Of a stretch of 64,000 nt of DNA, positions 38,681 to 46,879 are shown one piece after another. Position 1 is the stretch's first letter, and each line of letters begins with the position of its first letter. The notes under the pieces were generated by a model. That model searched no databases and had not been told where the DNA came from. It saw only the letters and a program-made list of their open reading frames with translations. Origin of the DNA: an uncultured Alphaproteobacteria bacterium (GTDB lineage Bacteria > Pseudomonadota > Alphaproteobacteria > HIMB59); the NCBI GenBank assembly GCA_902574995.1, contig CACGPP010000002.1, positions 62,001-126,000 of the forward strand, read 5' to 3'. A program made the translations under genes and the position numbers.

Positions 38681-39669
38681 GCCACAATATTATCATAAAA
38701 AACCTTGGAACACTCATACCAGTTAAATTTTTTTGTATATTCTTGACATTTTTTTCGATCGATAGTCAAACAATTCAAAACATTATCTTTTAAGTTATCA
38801 CCAATAAAACCGTTGACCCCATTAACAATAATATCTTTAGGACCTGTTACATCATAAGCAGCGACTGGTGTGCCGGTTGCATTTGCCTCAGTTACCACAT
38901 TTCCAAAGGTATCAGTCTTGCTAGGGAAAACCATTACATCTGAACTAGCATAGTAATTCACTAAATTCTGGCCAAACTGGTAACCAACAAATTTTATATC
39001 TGTATATTTTTTTTTTAGTTTATTTAACTGTGGTCCATCGCCAACGACAACTTTAGTACCTTCTAAATCTAAATCTAAAAAAGCTTGAATATTTTTTTCA
39101 GTAGCCACTCGACCGATATAAGAAAATATTGGTCCTGGGCCTAAGTCTAATTTTTGATAGTTGCCAAATTTTTGATGATCGACACCTCTTGACCAAACAA
39201 CGGTATTTTTAAAATTCATATTAATTAATTCGGCCTGCATGGATGGGGTAGGAACAAGAACTTTTTTCGCTTTATTGTGAAAATGCTTTATGAAGAAATA
39301 AAAGAAACTTGCAGGTATTTTTATACGTTGTTGAATATACTCAGGGAAACGAGTATGAAATGAAGTTGTAAAAATAATTTTTTCTGAAAGACATATTTTT
39401 CTGGCCAAAAAACCTAGGGGGCCCTCTGTAGCAATGTGAATATGATCAGGATTGATCTGATCCATCATATTTTTCAATGTTTTTTTGCGAGTAATCACAA
39501 CTTTAATCTCATTATACGAAGGAAGGCCAAAGCGAACTTTAAATAACTCAGGGTGTATTACCTCTACCTGCATACCCATTTTTTCCAATTCCGGTATGGT
39601 ATTCAGATAAGAACGGACGACGCCGTTTACCTGAGGTTTCCATGCATCTGTTACTAATAATAATTTCAA
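38677..39669 (-). CDS. GT4-family glycosyltransferase, probable diacylglycerol glycosyltransferase (Agt-like)
   Basis: 330 residues with a GT-B fold of family 4. The N-terminal PQVNGVVRSYLNT loop is typical of lipid GT4 enzymes, and the EX7E-type segment reads KTDTFGNVVTEANATG. It overlaps the metallophosphoesterase gene by four bases. That pair, PlcP plus Agt, is the known alphaproteobacterial system that replaces phospholipids with glycolipids in phosphate starvation, and the genes lie beside the pst-pho cluster. The sugar donor cannot be read from the sequence. A mannosyltransferase of another pathway is the alternative. Confidence 0.82.
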   Translation of the reverse strand: MKLLLVTDAWKPQVNGVVRSYLNTIPELEKMGMQVEVIHPELFKVRFGLPSYNEIKVVITRKKTLKNMMDQINPDHIHIATEGPLGFLARKICLSEKIIFTTSFHTRFPEYIQQRIKIPASFFYFFIKHFHNKAKKVLVPTPSMQAELINMNFKNTVVWSRGVDHQKFGNYQKLDLGPGPIFSYIGRVATEKNIQAFLDLDLEGTKVVVGDGPQLNKLKKKYTDIKFVGYQFGQNLVNYYASSDVMVFPSKTDTFGNVVTEANATGTPVAAYDVTGPKDIIVNGVNGFIGDNLKDNVLNCLTIDRKKCQEYTKKFNWYECSKVFYDNIVA

Positions 39670-40454
39670 GCTGCAGATACCTTATTAAGAGTTTGTTTTT
39701 CTAAAGACTGGATTTTTTTTTCATTCCAAAAGACTAACTCCAAGTTGCCTTTAAAGTCCTCAACCATTGCACTACAGCTATCTACCCAATCTCCTAGATT
39801 ATGATATGTCTTATCACCAATTTTTTTTATTTCGGGATGGTGAATATGACCACAAACAATTCCATCACAATTATTTTTTTTTATTCTCTCAAGACATGCA
39901 TTTTCAAAATTTTCAATATATCGTTGAGCATCTTTTACTCGTGTTTTTAAATATCCTGATAAAGACCAATACGAAAGACCAAGTTTTCTTCGACAGAAAT
40001 TTAAAATATTATTAAACCAAACAGAGTAGTCATAAAGGACGGCACCTATCTTTGCTAACCATTTTGAATTTAGAACTATCCCATCAAATTCATGCCCATG
40101 CATTAAGAGAAGTCTTTTATTGTTCGCTGTTGTATGAATTCTATTTTTTCGAACTTTAATGTTTGCAAATGAAAAACCACAATAATCTAAAAAAACTTCA
40201 TCATGGTTTCCAGGTATATAATAGACTTTGGTACCTGAGCGTGCTTTTCGTAAAACTTTTTGTATGAAAGTATTAAAATCAGGATTCCAAAACCAATTTT
40301 TTTTTAGACGCCATCCGTCTATAATATCTCCAAGTAAATAAAGATGATCACAATCATTATATTTTAAAAAGTGTAAGAGCTCCTTTACTTTTGAAGCACG
40401 TATGCCAATATGAATGTCTGAAATGAATATGGATCGATGTTTTTTGATTTGCAT
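39666..40454 (-). CDS. Calcineurin-like metallophosphoesterase, probable PlcP phospholipase
   Basis: 262 residues. Metal ligands are seen in FISDIHIG, LLGDIIDGW, IPGNHDE, LMHGHEFDG and CGHIHHPE, the layout of the UDP-2,3-diacylglucosamine hydrolase-like family. In rhizobia and marine alphaproteobacteria the agt-linked member is PlcP, which cleaves phospholipids to diacylglycerol under phosphate stress. Its gene neighbour here is the GT4 enzyme that would glycosylate that diacylglycerol. An LpxH2-type lipid A role is the main alternative; no other lpx genes are near. It starts at ATG 40454. Confidence 0.85.
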   Translation of the reverse strand: MQIKKHRSIFISDIHIGIRASKVKELLHFLKYNDCDHLYLLGDIIDGWRLKKNWFWNPDFNTFIQKVLRKARSGTKVYYIPGNHDEVFLDYCGFSFANIKVRKNRIHTTANNKRLLLMHGHEFDGIVLNSKWLAKIGAVLYDYSVWFNNILNFCRRKLGLSYWSLSGYLKTRVKDAQRYIENFENACLERIKKNNCDGIVCGHIHHPEIKKIGDKTYHNLGDWVDSCSAMVEDFKGNLELVFWNEKKIQSLEKQTLNKVSAA

Positions 40455-40466
40455 AGAATCTAAAAA

Positions 40467-40478
40467 TAGATATATCTA
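40467..40478. promoter_or_regulatory. Perfect 12-bp palindrome between divergent plcP and SET genes
   Basis: TAGATATATCTA is fully self-complementary and lies 13 bases ahead of the plcP start in a 61-base divergent intergenic region. Position and symmetry fit an operator, but short AT palindromes arise often by chance in this base composition. Confidence 0.3.
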
Positions 40479-40515
40479 CAATTGATAATATTGAGGATTG
40501 TTAAATTTTTATTAA

Positions 40516-41034
40516 ATGGTCTCTTCACAAAAGCTTTATATTAGAAAAAATTCTAAAATTCATGCATTTGGTCTTTTTGCAAAAGCTGATATCTGTGCTG
40601 GCACTAGAATCATTGAATATCGCGGGTTAAAGATAACTAAAGCTCAATCCGATAAGATTGCTGATGTTCACATAGAGGCAAACAAAAAGGCTAAAACAGT
40701 CGGATCTGTTTACATTTTTACACTGAATCAAAAATACGACATCAATGGAAAAGTAACATGGAATTTAGCAAAATATATTAATCATTCCTGCAACCCTAAT
40801 TGTGAAACTGATATCATCAAAGGAAAAATATGGATTAGCGCAATTAAAGATATTAAGAAAGGCGAGGAGTTGTCCTACGACTATGGATATGACATGTTTT
40901 GTTTCGAGGATCACCCGTGTCGATGTGGGTCTCAAAACTGTATTGGATATATTGTTCGAAGCAATCTTAGATGGAGAGTTAAAAAAAGGTTAATTGAAAA
41001 TAAAAAGTCAAGATTTAACAAAAACTTCACATAA
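40516..41034 (+). CDS. SET-domain protein-lysine methyltransferase
   Basis: 172 residues making up almost nothing but a SET fold: the opening KIHAFGLFAKADICAGTRII, the pseudoknot NHSCNPNCE, the catalytic tyrosine segment ELSYDYGYD, and a post-SET cluster CRCGSQNC that would bind zinc with the pseudoknot cysteine. SET enzymes methylate lysines and are common in eukaryotes, scattered in bacteria. The protein target is unknown. It is divergent from plcP and 17 bases upstream of dgkA, so it may share the phosphate-stress context. Confidence 0.88.
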   Translation: MVSSQKLYIRKNSKIHAFGLFAKADICAGTRIIEYRGLKITKAQSDKIADVHIEANKKAKTVGSVYIFTLNQKYDINGKVTWNLAKYINHSCNPNCETDIIKGKIWISAIKDIKKGEELSYDYGYDMFCFEDHPCRCGSQNCIGYIVRSNLRWRVKKRLIENKKSRFNKNFT

Positions 41035-41051
41035 GTAGTTAAACTTCAGAT

Positions 41052-41399
41052 ATGGATTTTAAAAATAAAAATATAGTAGATGCTTTTTGGTGTTCAATTG
41101 AAGGCCTAAAAATTCTCCTTCAAGAAAAAGCAGCAAGAAGAGAGCTATTATTGTTTCCCTTGTCTGCTCTATACATCGTGATTTTTCAACCGGCTCTTTT
41201 GTTCATACTTTGGCTGATAATTTTACCTTTGCTCATACTTAGTATTGAGGCTCTAAACACTGCAATAGAATATACCTGTGATAAAATTACTATGGATAAG
41301 TCAAACAAAATAAAGAAAGCTAAAGATTTGGGCTCTGCTGCAATTTTTTTATCTCTAACAGCCTATGGAATAGTTTTAATCTTAGGTTTATTTAATTAA
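41052..41399 (+). CDS. dgkA: Diacylglycerol kinase (DgkA family)
   Basis: Small membrane kinase of 115 residues with three hydrophobic segments. The family motifs are visible: GLKILLQEKAARRELLL at the N-terminus, SIEALNTAIEYTCDKI with the catalytic Glu, and KAKDLGSAAI. It phosphorylates diacylglycerol, returning it to phosphatidic acid. That is the opposite branch to the PlcP-Agt route a few hundred bases away, so it may balance diacylglycerol between phospholipid recycling and glycolipid synthesis. Confidence 0.93.
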   Translation: MDFKNKNIVDAFWCSIEGLKILLQEKAARRELLLFPLSALYIVIFQPALLFILWLIILPLLILSIEALNTAIEYTCDKITMDKSNKIKKAKDLGSAAIFLSLTAYGIVLILGLFN

Positions 41400-41403
41400 T
41401 TTG

Positions 41404-41475
41404 GGAAGATTGACATGATTTTTCTACAAGTAGAGGAGGTCTAGGTTTCAATCACAGGGGAAATGCCAATCTTCC
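41404..41475 (-). ncRNA. Candidate structured small RNA or 3'-UTR element with CCUCC loop
   Basis: A 13-base-pair closing stem, GGAAGATTGGCAT with ATGTCAATCTTCC on the minus strand, encloses a 46-base loop. One internal pair is G-U if transcribed from the minus strand but A-C on the plus strand, favouring the minus orientation. The loop then carries GACCUCCUCU, which resembles the anti-Shine-Dalgarno and the C-rich loops of known alphaproteobacterial sRNAs. It lies about 40 bases after the arsC stop. No U-tract follows, so it is not a plain terminator. It does not fold as a tRNA. Confidence 0.4.
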
Positions 41476-41515
41476 ACCTAATAAAATAATCATTTATATT
41501 AAATTAAAGTTAAAT

Positions 41516-41986
41516 TTAGATTAAATTTCCAATTTCTTTTATTTGATCGATATTTAATGAGTTGTTTTGCTTATAATTTTGAACTAGTGCAAGACATCTT
41601 TTTTTAAGAACATTGAATACTTTTAAAAATTCTATCTCAGCTTCTTCTTCAGTGCCTTTAAATTTTGCAGGATCAGCTACGCCCCAATGTGCCTTTAATG
41701 TATTTTTGAGATACAGGGGGCAAGTTTCTCCAGCTGCGTTATCACACACAGTAATAACCAAATCAAAATTAATATCTGAAAAATCATCCCATGATTGACT
41801 TTTAAAATTGTCTAGGAAAATTTTATTTTTTTCTAATGTTTTGATGCTTAATTGATGCACATATCCTGCAGGGTGGCTTCCTGCGCTATAAGCATTAAAA
41901 AAGTCTTTACCATAATGGTTTAAAAGCCCCTCTGTCATAATTGATCGACAAGAGTTACCTGTACAAAGTACAAGAATTTTAATCAT
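41516..41986 (-). CDS. arsC: Arsenate reductase, thioredoxin-coupled (LMW-phosphatase fold)
   Basis: 156 residues with the phosphatase loop VLCTGNSCRS and the arsenate-reductase cysteine pair in VITVCDNAAGETCP, which plain LMW tyrosine phosphatases lack. It would reduce arsenate to arsenite. It starts one base after the phoB stop and so is the last gene of pstSCAB-phoUB-arsC. This makes sense because Pst and other phosphate importers also admit arsenate when phosphate is scarce. No arsenite exporter is in the window. Confidence 0.9.
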   Translation of the reverse strand: MIKILVLCTGNSCRSIMTEGLLNHYGKDFFNAYSAGSHPAGYVHQLSIKTLEKNKIFLDNFKSQSWDDFSDINFDLVITVCDNAAGETCPLYLKNTLKAHWGVADPAKFKGTEEEAEIEFLKVFNVLKKRCLALVQNYKQNNSLNIDQIKEIGNLI

Positions 41987-41987
41987 T

Positions 41988-42677
41988 TTAATTTTCTGAG
42001 TCGATAGAGTAGCCAGCGGATCTAACTGTTCGAATGAAATCTTTTTCTCCTGTTAAATTCAGCTCTTTTCTGAGTCTTCTTATGTGAACATCAACTGTTC
42101 TGGGTTCAACGTAAGCGTCATTTAACCAAACATTATCCAATAGTTGCTGCCTAGAATAGACTCTACCTTTATTTTCAATAAAAAATTTTAAAAGATTAAA
42201 TTCAGTCGGTCCTAAATTTAACTTTCTCTCACCCCTTGTTACCCTTCTGTTGGTAAGATTAATGTTAATATCATGAAACTTGAGTGAGTCGTTCTCTTCT
42301 CTTGATTTTGTTCTTTTAAGTAATGATTTAATTCTAGCGAGAATCTCACTTGGAAGAAAAGGTTTGGTTACATAATCCTCTACACCTAATTCAAAACCTC
42401 TAATTTTATCATCCTCTTGACCTTTAGCTGTTAACATTATAATTGGAATTTTTTTTAAATTATCTTTTCTTTTAATTCTCTTTAAAACTTCAATGCCCGA
42501 TATATTTGGCAGCATCCAATCTAATAAAATTAAGTCAGGCAGCCAATGTTCGATCTCTTGAATAGCAGACTCTCCATCATATGAAAATTTTATTTGGTAG
42601 TTTTGTTTTTCTAAATGAAATCCAATTAATTCAGAGATTGGTTTTTCATCTTCAACAATTAAAATTTTATCTGTCAT
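41988..42677 (-). CDS. phoB: Phosphate regulon response regulator PhoB
   Basis: 229 residues, OmpR class. The receiver has IVEDEK, phosphoacceptor Asp53 in LLDWMLPNISG and the switch Lys in VTKPF; the C-terminal winged helix has LGPTEFNLLKFF and VDVHIRRLRKEL. It would be phosphorylated by the PhoR encoded 5 kb upstream and bind the PHO box ahead of pstS. It overlaps phoU by four bases. Confidence 0.95.
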   Translation of the reverse strand: MTDKILIVEDEKPISELIGFHLEKQNYQIKFSYDGESAIQEIEHWLPDLILLDWMLPNISGIEVLKRIKRKDNLKKIPIIMLTAKGQEDDKIRGFELGVEDYVTKPFLPSEILARIKSLLKRTKSREENDSLKFHDININLTNRRVTRGERKLNLGPTEFNLLKFFIENKGRVYSRQQLLDNVWLNDAYVEPRTVDVHIRRLRKELNLTGEKDFIRTVRSAGYSIDSEN

Positions 42678-43357
42678 TCAAAATCAGATTTTTTTAAATC
42701 AATATAATGACCTGTGATGTTAAAAATGACCTCTTCAGCTATGTTGGTGGCATGATCCCCTATTCTTTCTAAGGACTTTGCAATTAAAATTGGCCTAGTG
42801 CCCTCATCAACAACACTTGTTTCCTTATTATGCATTCTTTCAATTAAATTTTTAAGTAAAGACTTATACTCTTTATCTATTTCTGCATCTTGATTCCATG
42901 ATGTTTTAGCTTTTAATTCGTCTTTTTTAAAAAAACTATCTAGAACTTGATTTACCATGGACTGAACATTTCTACCCAAGCTGTACATTTGTTCTATTAA
43001 TTCGTCATCGAAGGTAGAGGATATTGAAGTTGCTCTTTTTGCTAAATTTCTTGAGTGATCCCCCATCCTTTCTAGCTCTTTTGATACCTTTAATGCTGTA
43101 AAAACAAGTCTTAGATCACTTGCCACCGGTCTATGTAAGGTCATAATTTCAAAACTTAAATCTCTTACGTCCCTCTCGGCCACATCTACTTGTTCGTCAA
43201 GATTTTGGGTTAGTTGAGCATCTTGAGAATCTTTTGTTTTGATTACATTTACAGCAATTTCAATCTGTTTTTCAACTATCTCACTCATTTTGATAAGATC
43301 ATCTTGCAATTGTTTAAGTTTTTGCTCAAAGTTTTTATCTGTATGTGTATTTTCCAT
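42674..43357 (-). CDS. phoU: Phosphate transport regulator PhoU
   Basis: Helical protein of about 227 residues with two PhoU repeats; the EXXXD-type metal motifs appear in VAERDVRDLS and the second half SLERIGDHATNIAEEV. It links the Pst transporter to PhoR signalling, holding it off when phosphate is plentiful. ATG 43357 is preferred over TTG 43366 because AGGAAGG lies ten bases upstream and it begins one base after the pstB stop. Confidence 0.95.
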   Translation of the reverse strand: MENTHTDKNFEQKLKQLQDDLIKMSEIVEKQIEIAVNVIKTKDSQDAQLTQNLDEQVDVAERDVRDLSFEIMTLHRPVASDLRLVFTALKVSKELERMGDHSRNLAKRATSISSTFDDELIEQMYSLGRNVQSMVNQVLDSFFKKDELKAKTSWNQDAEIDKEYKSLLKNLIERMHNKETSVVDEGTRPILIAKSLERIGDHATNIAEEVIFNITGHYIDLKKSDFE

Positions 43358-43358
43358 T

Positions 43359-44135
43359 CTATCCAAACCTTCCTGTTATATAATCATTTGTTTGTTCTTT
43401 ATCTGGTTTTGTAAAAATTTTACTTGTATCACCATGTTCAATTAACTTTCCTAAGTGAAAAAATGCAGTTCTTTGAGAGATACGAGAAGCTTGTGACATA
43501 GAGTGTGTAACAATAATAATAGTATATTTTTCTTTCAATTCATTGATTAATTCTTCTATTCTAGCAGTTGCAATTGGATCTAAAGCTGAGCATGGTTCAT
43601 CCATCAAAATGATTTCAGGCCTAATGGCAATGGCTCGAGCGATACAAAGTCTTTGTTGCTGTCCTCCAGACAAACCTGTGGCTATGTCATCCATTCTATC
43701 TTTTACTTCTTCATATAAACCTGCTCGATTTAAGGACTCCATTACTATATCGTTCAACTCACTTTGGGTTGATGCCAGCCCATGAATTTTAGGTCCATAG
43801 GCGACATTTTCAAAAATTGATTTTGGAAAAGGGTTTGGTTTTTGAAAAACCATTCCGATCTTTTCTCTAAGCGTTTCAACTTGAATGCTATCTCCATAAA
43901 TATCTGTAACTCCGTTTAATAGGAATTCACCTTGAACTTTACATGATTCAATAACGTCATTCATCCTGTTCAAGCACCTAAGAAAAGTGGATTTACCACA
44001 GCCTGAGGGACCAATTAGTGAGGTCACATCATTTTTAGTAAAATTTATAGTAACATCATCAATGGCCATTTTATTTCCATAATGAACGGAAACATTTTTT
44101 GTTTTTATTGCAAAGGAATTTACCTGCTCTACCAT
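43359..44135 (-). CDS. pstB: Phosphate ABC transporter ATP-binding protein
   Basis: 258 residues. Walker [16 protein letters not shown], signature [17 protein letters not shown], Walker [17 protein letters not shown], and the PstB-specific [11 protein letters not shown]. Couples ATP hydrolysis to phosphate import by PstC-PstA. It overlaps pstA by seven bases. Confidence 0.97.
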   Translation of the reverse strand: MVEQVNSFAIKTKNVSVHYGNKMAIDDVTINFTKNDVTSLIGPSGCGKSTFLRCLNRMNDVIESCKVQGEFLLNGVTDIYGDSIQVETLREKIGMVFQKPNPFPKSIFENVAYGPKIHGLASTQSELNDIVMESLNRAGLYEEVKDRMDDIATGLSGGQQQRLCIARAIAIRPEIILMDEPCSALDPIATARIEELINELKEKYTIIIVTHSMSQASRISQRTAFFHLGKLIEHGDTSKIFTKPDKEQTNDYITGRFG

Positions 44136-45379
44136 TTTACCTCTAATCTTCTTCTTATTACTACTGCAGCTGTATTCATTATAATCAAAAACAGAAGCAA
44201 TAACATTATACCTGCAGATGTTTTCTCTAAAAATCCTCTTTCTGCACTCTCCGACCAGAGGTAAATTTGAGAGGGAAGTCCTGTAGCAGGATCGAGGGGT
44301 CCACCAGGTATTTCCATAACAAACGCAACCATCCCTATCATCAATAAAGGTGCTGTTTCACCCAATGCCTGTGCCATTCCAATAATAGTACCGGTGAGTG
44401 TTCCTGGTAATGATAATGGTATGACGTGATGAAAAACTGTTTGCATCTTAGTGGCCCCAACAGCCAAAGCTCCTTCTCTAATTGAAGGTGGTACCGATCG
44501 AAGTGATGCTCTTGAGGCAATAATTATTGTAGGTAAAGTCATAAATCCTAATACTAAACCACCAACTAATGGAACTTGATAAGGTAAACCAATTACTCCG
44601 ATCAACATTCCTAAACCTAACAAGCCAAATACGATGGAAGGCACAGCGGCTAAGTTATTGATGTTTACTTCAATAATGTCAGTCACCTTTCCAGGTTTAA
44701 CAAATTCCTCTAAGTAGACAGAGGCTAATAATCCTATTGGAAAAGCAAATGAAAAACAGATAATAAGAGCGTACAAAGATCCCATAACCGCTCCCCAAAT
44801 ACCTGCCGACTCTGGGTCTCTAGAGTCTCCCTTTGTAAAAAACCAAAAATTAAATACTGAGGAAACCTTTCCCTCTGAAGTAAGTTTATCTAAAACAGAT
44901 AATTGATAATCATTTATTTTTCTTTGTGCCTCTGGTACATCCCTTGGATAATTTCCTTTTACAATTTGATCTAGGTCAGATGATGCCGTTATTTTCATTA
45001 TTATCGATTGTCCAATTTTATCTGGGTTATCTAAAAGATAGTCTCTTAATTGGTAGTCAAATTTTCTTGTATACATTTCTCTTACTTTTATAAATTGTTC
45101 TTCATTTAATTTAGGGTGATTTTGTCTTACAACTTCATCGGCTAAAGCAACATAAGAGGCTCTGTATAATTCTTTTTCTAAAGAGTTTTGATTTACTTGG
45201 ATAAAATCTGGATTAAAAAAAACATTTGCCTCAATTGTGGTTCTTACAAAAGCTCCACTTCCAGTAGAAAAAATTTTCCACATCAATATTAAAACAAAAA
45301 ACATAGAAAGGGCCACTGCAAAAAGTCCATATAATTGAAATCTTTTTTCGGCAGATAGTCTTTTATTTAAACTATTCAT
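44129..45379 (-). CDS. pstA: Phosphate ABC transporter permease PstA
   Basis: 416 residues, longer than the E. coli protein because of an N-terminal extension of the kind found in alphaproteobacterial PstA (one membrane segment then a periplasmic part). The permease core has the EAA-type loop [20 protein letters not shown] and about six membrane segments. Overlaps pstC by eight bases and pstB by seven. Confidence 0.95.
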   Translation of the reverse strand: MNSLNKRLSAEKRFQLYGLFAVALSMFFVLILMWKIFSTGSGAFVRTTIEANVFFNPDFIQVNQNSLEKELYRASYVALADEVVRQNHPKLNEEQFIKVREMYTRKFDYQLRDYLLDNPDKIGQSIIMKITASSDLDQIVKGNYPRDVPEAQRKINDYQLSVLDKLTSEGKVSSVFNFWFFTKGDSRDPESAGIWGAVMGSLYALIICFSFAFPIGLLASVYLEEFVKPGKVTDIIEVNINNLAAVPSIVFGLLGLGMLIGVIGLPYQVPLVGGLVLGFMTLPTIIIASRASLRSVPPSIREGALAVGATKMQTVFHHVIPLSLPGTLTGTIIGMAQALGETAPLLMIGMVAFVMEIPGGPLDPATGLPSQIYLWSESAERGFLEKTSAGIMLLLLFLIIMNTAAVVIRRRLEVKW

Positions 45380-46808
45380 ATTTCTCTCTGTACTTTTTAA
45401 CTATAGTTATGGCTAGTATATTAAGAAGTAATGTCATTAAAAATAAAGTTAAACCTAAAGCAAATGCAACAAGTGTTTTTGGATTATCAAACTCTACGTC
45501 TCCAATAAGACTTGTTACTATTTGTGTAGTTATAGTCGTTGCAGGTTCTAAAGGGTTAAATGTTAAGTTTGCTCTTAAGCTTGCTGCCATTACAACAATC
45601 ATTGTTTCTCCTATGGCTCTTGACACCGCCAATAGGAAAGAGCCCATAATTCCAGCTAATGCTGCAGGCAATATAACTTTTTTAATAGTTTCAGATCTAG
45701 TTGCTCCCAATGCATAAGAACCATCTCTTAATGATTGTGGAACCGCTTTAATCACATCATCGCTCAATGATGATACAAATGGAATAATCATAACACCCAT
45801 AGCTAAGCCAGCAGCTAAGGCGCTTTCTGCTGAGACAGGTAAACCAACACTTTCACCAACATCTTTTATAAAAGGAGCTAAAGAGAGCGCAGCAAAAAAA
45901 CCATAAACCACTGTTGGAATACCAGCTAAAATTTCAATAATAGGTTTAGCTATATCTCTTACTCTTTTAGAGGCGTATTCTGCAAGATAAATTGCTGACA
46001 TTAAACCAAGTGGAATAGCAACAATCATAGCTACAGTTGCAATTAAAAGCGTTCCCGTAAGTAATGGTATAAACCCAAATGCGTTTTCGAGATCATCTTT
46101 ATCAAAGCCCTCAGAAGCATCAACAACAAATGCTCGGTTAGGATTCCAACCGGTACTAAAGAAAAAATCAACAGGGTTTACGTAACGGAAAAAATTTATT
46201 GCCTCAAAGACTAGAGATAAGAAAATTCCAATAGTTATTAGTATCGCAATGTAGGAACTTCCTTTGATGATATAAGTAATTATTTTTTCAACAATTGGTT
46301 GTGCGTTTAATTTCCCAGAAATCGACCTTGTGGCAAGAAACCCTAAAATGATAGGAAGAATTATAAATAGAGTAAGGTTTGACCAGCCATAAATTTTATC
46401 AAAGTTTGCTAAATTTTTAGCAGCAGTCAATTCGTTCTCACTTGCCATATTTAAAATTGATTTTTCACCATTGGTTAAATCGTCTAAAGGAAGGTTTACT
46501 ATGACTGATAAATTATTAAGTTTATTAAGTATTAGGCCTAGCTTTCCATCACTCCAGGTAGAAATATCTGGAAAGAGAATGGGCGACATGACAAACATTT
46601 CTTGAAAATTTCCTTTAAATAACAGGAGCCCAAACCACATTAATAGTGCAGGAATCAATGCCATTAAGACTACATAGTACCCAAAATAATCAGGTTGAGA
46701 GGAAAGTTTAATGTTGCCGTTAAATTTTAAATTGAGAGCTCTTTTTTTGCCGATAAAGTAAAATAAATAAGAAATGATTACTAAGATTAAAAGAGCAAAG
46801 TAAATCAT
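45372..46808 (-). CDS. pstC: Phosphate ABC transporter permease PstC
   Basis: 478 residues with an N-terminal extension containing extra hydrophobic segments, as in other alphaproteobacteria. The permease core contains GIPTVVYGFFAA and the coupling loop AVPQSLRDGSYALGATRSE. Separated from pstS by 71 bases that hold a long hairpin, so lower expression than pstS is expected. Confidence 0.95.
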   Translation of the reverse strand: MIYFALLILVIISYLFYFIGKKRALNLKFNGNIKLSSQPDYFGYYVVLMALIPALLMWFGLLLFKGNFQEMFVMSPILFPDISTWSDGKLGLILNKLNNLSVIVNLPLDDLTNGEKSILNMASENELTAAKNLANFDKIYGWSNLTLFIILPIILGFLATRSISGKLNAQPIVEKIITYIIKGSSYIAILITIGIFLSLVFEAINFFRYVNPVDFFFSTGWNPNRAFVVDASEGFDKDDLENAFGFIPLLTGTLLIATVAMIVAIPLGLMSAIYLAEYASKRVRDIAKPIIEILAGIPTVVYGFFAALSLAPFIKDVGESVGLPVSAESALAAGLAMGVMIIPFVSSLSDDVIKAVPQSLRDGSYALGATRSETIKKVILPAALAGIMGSFLLAVSRAIGETMIVVMAASLRANLTFNPLEPATTITTQIVTSLIGDVEFDNPKTLVAFALGLTLFLMTLLLNILAITIVKKYREKYE

Positions 46809-46833
46809 TAACTTAATTTATCGAGGGTTTTTA

Positions 46834-46859
46834 TAAGGGCAAGTGTATACTTGCCCTTA
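46834..46859 (-). terminator. Perfect hairpin between pstS and pstC
   Basis: An 11-base-pair stem, TAAGGGCAAGT with ACTTGCCCTTA, and a four-base loop. On the minus strand it is followed only by TAAAAACCC, not a T-run, so it is more likely a partial terminator or 3'-end stabiliser of pstS mRNA than a full stop. It lies 20 bases after the pstS stop. Confidence 0.6.
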
Positions 46860-46879
46860 AATAAATAGTATGTGAATAA

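Noticed and set aside
41404..41475. tRNA gene suggested by a long acceptor-like stem and a 72-base length
   Set aside because: No D-arm, anticodon arm or T-arm pairing fits between the stem halves, and no proper T-loop precedes the 3' strand.
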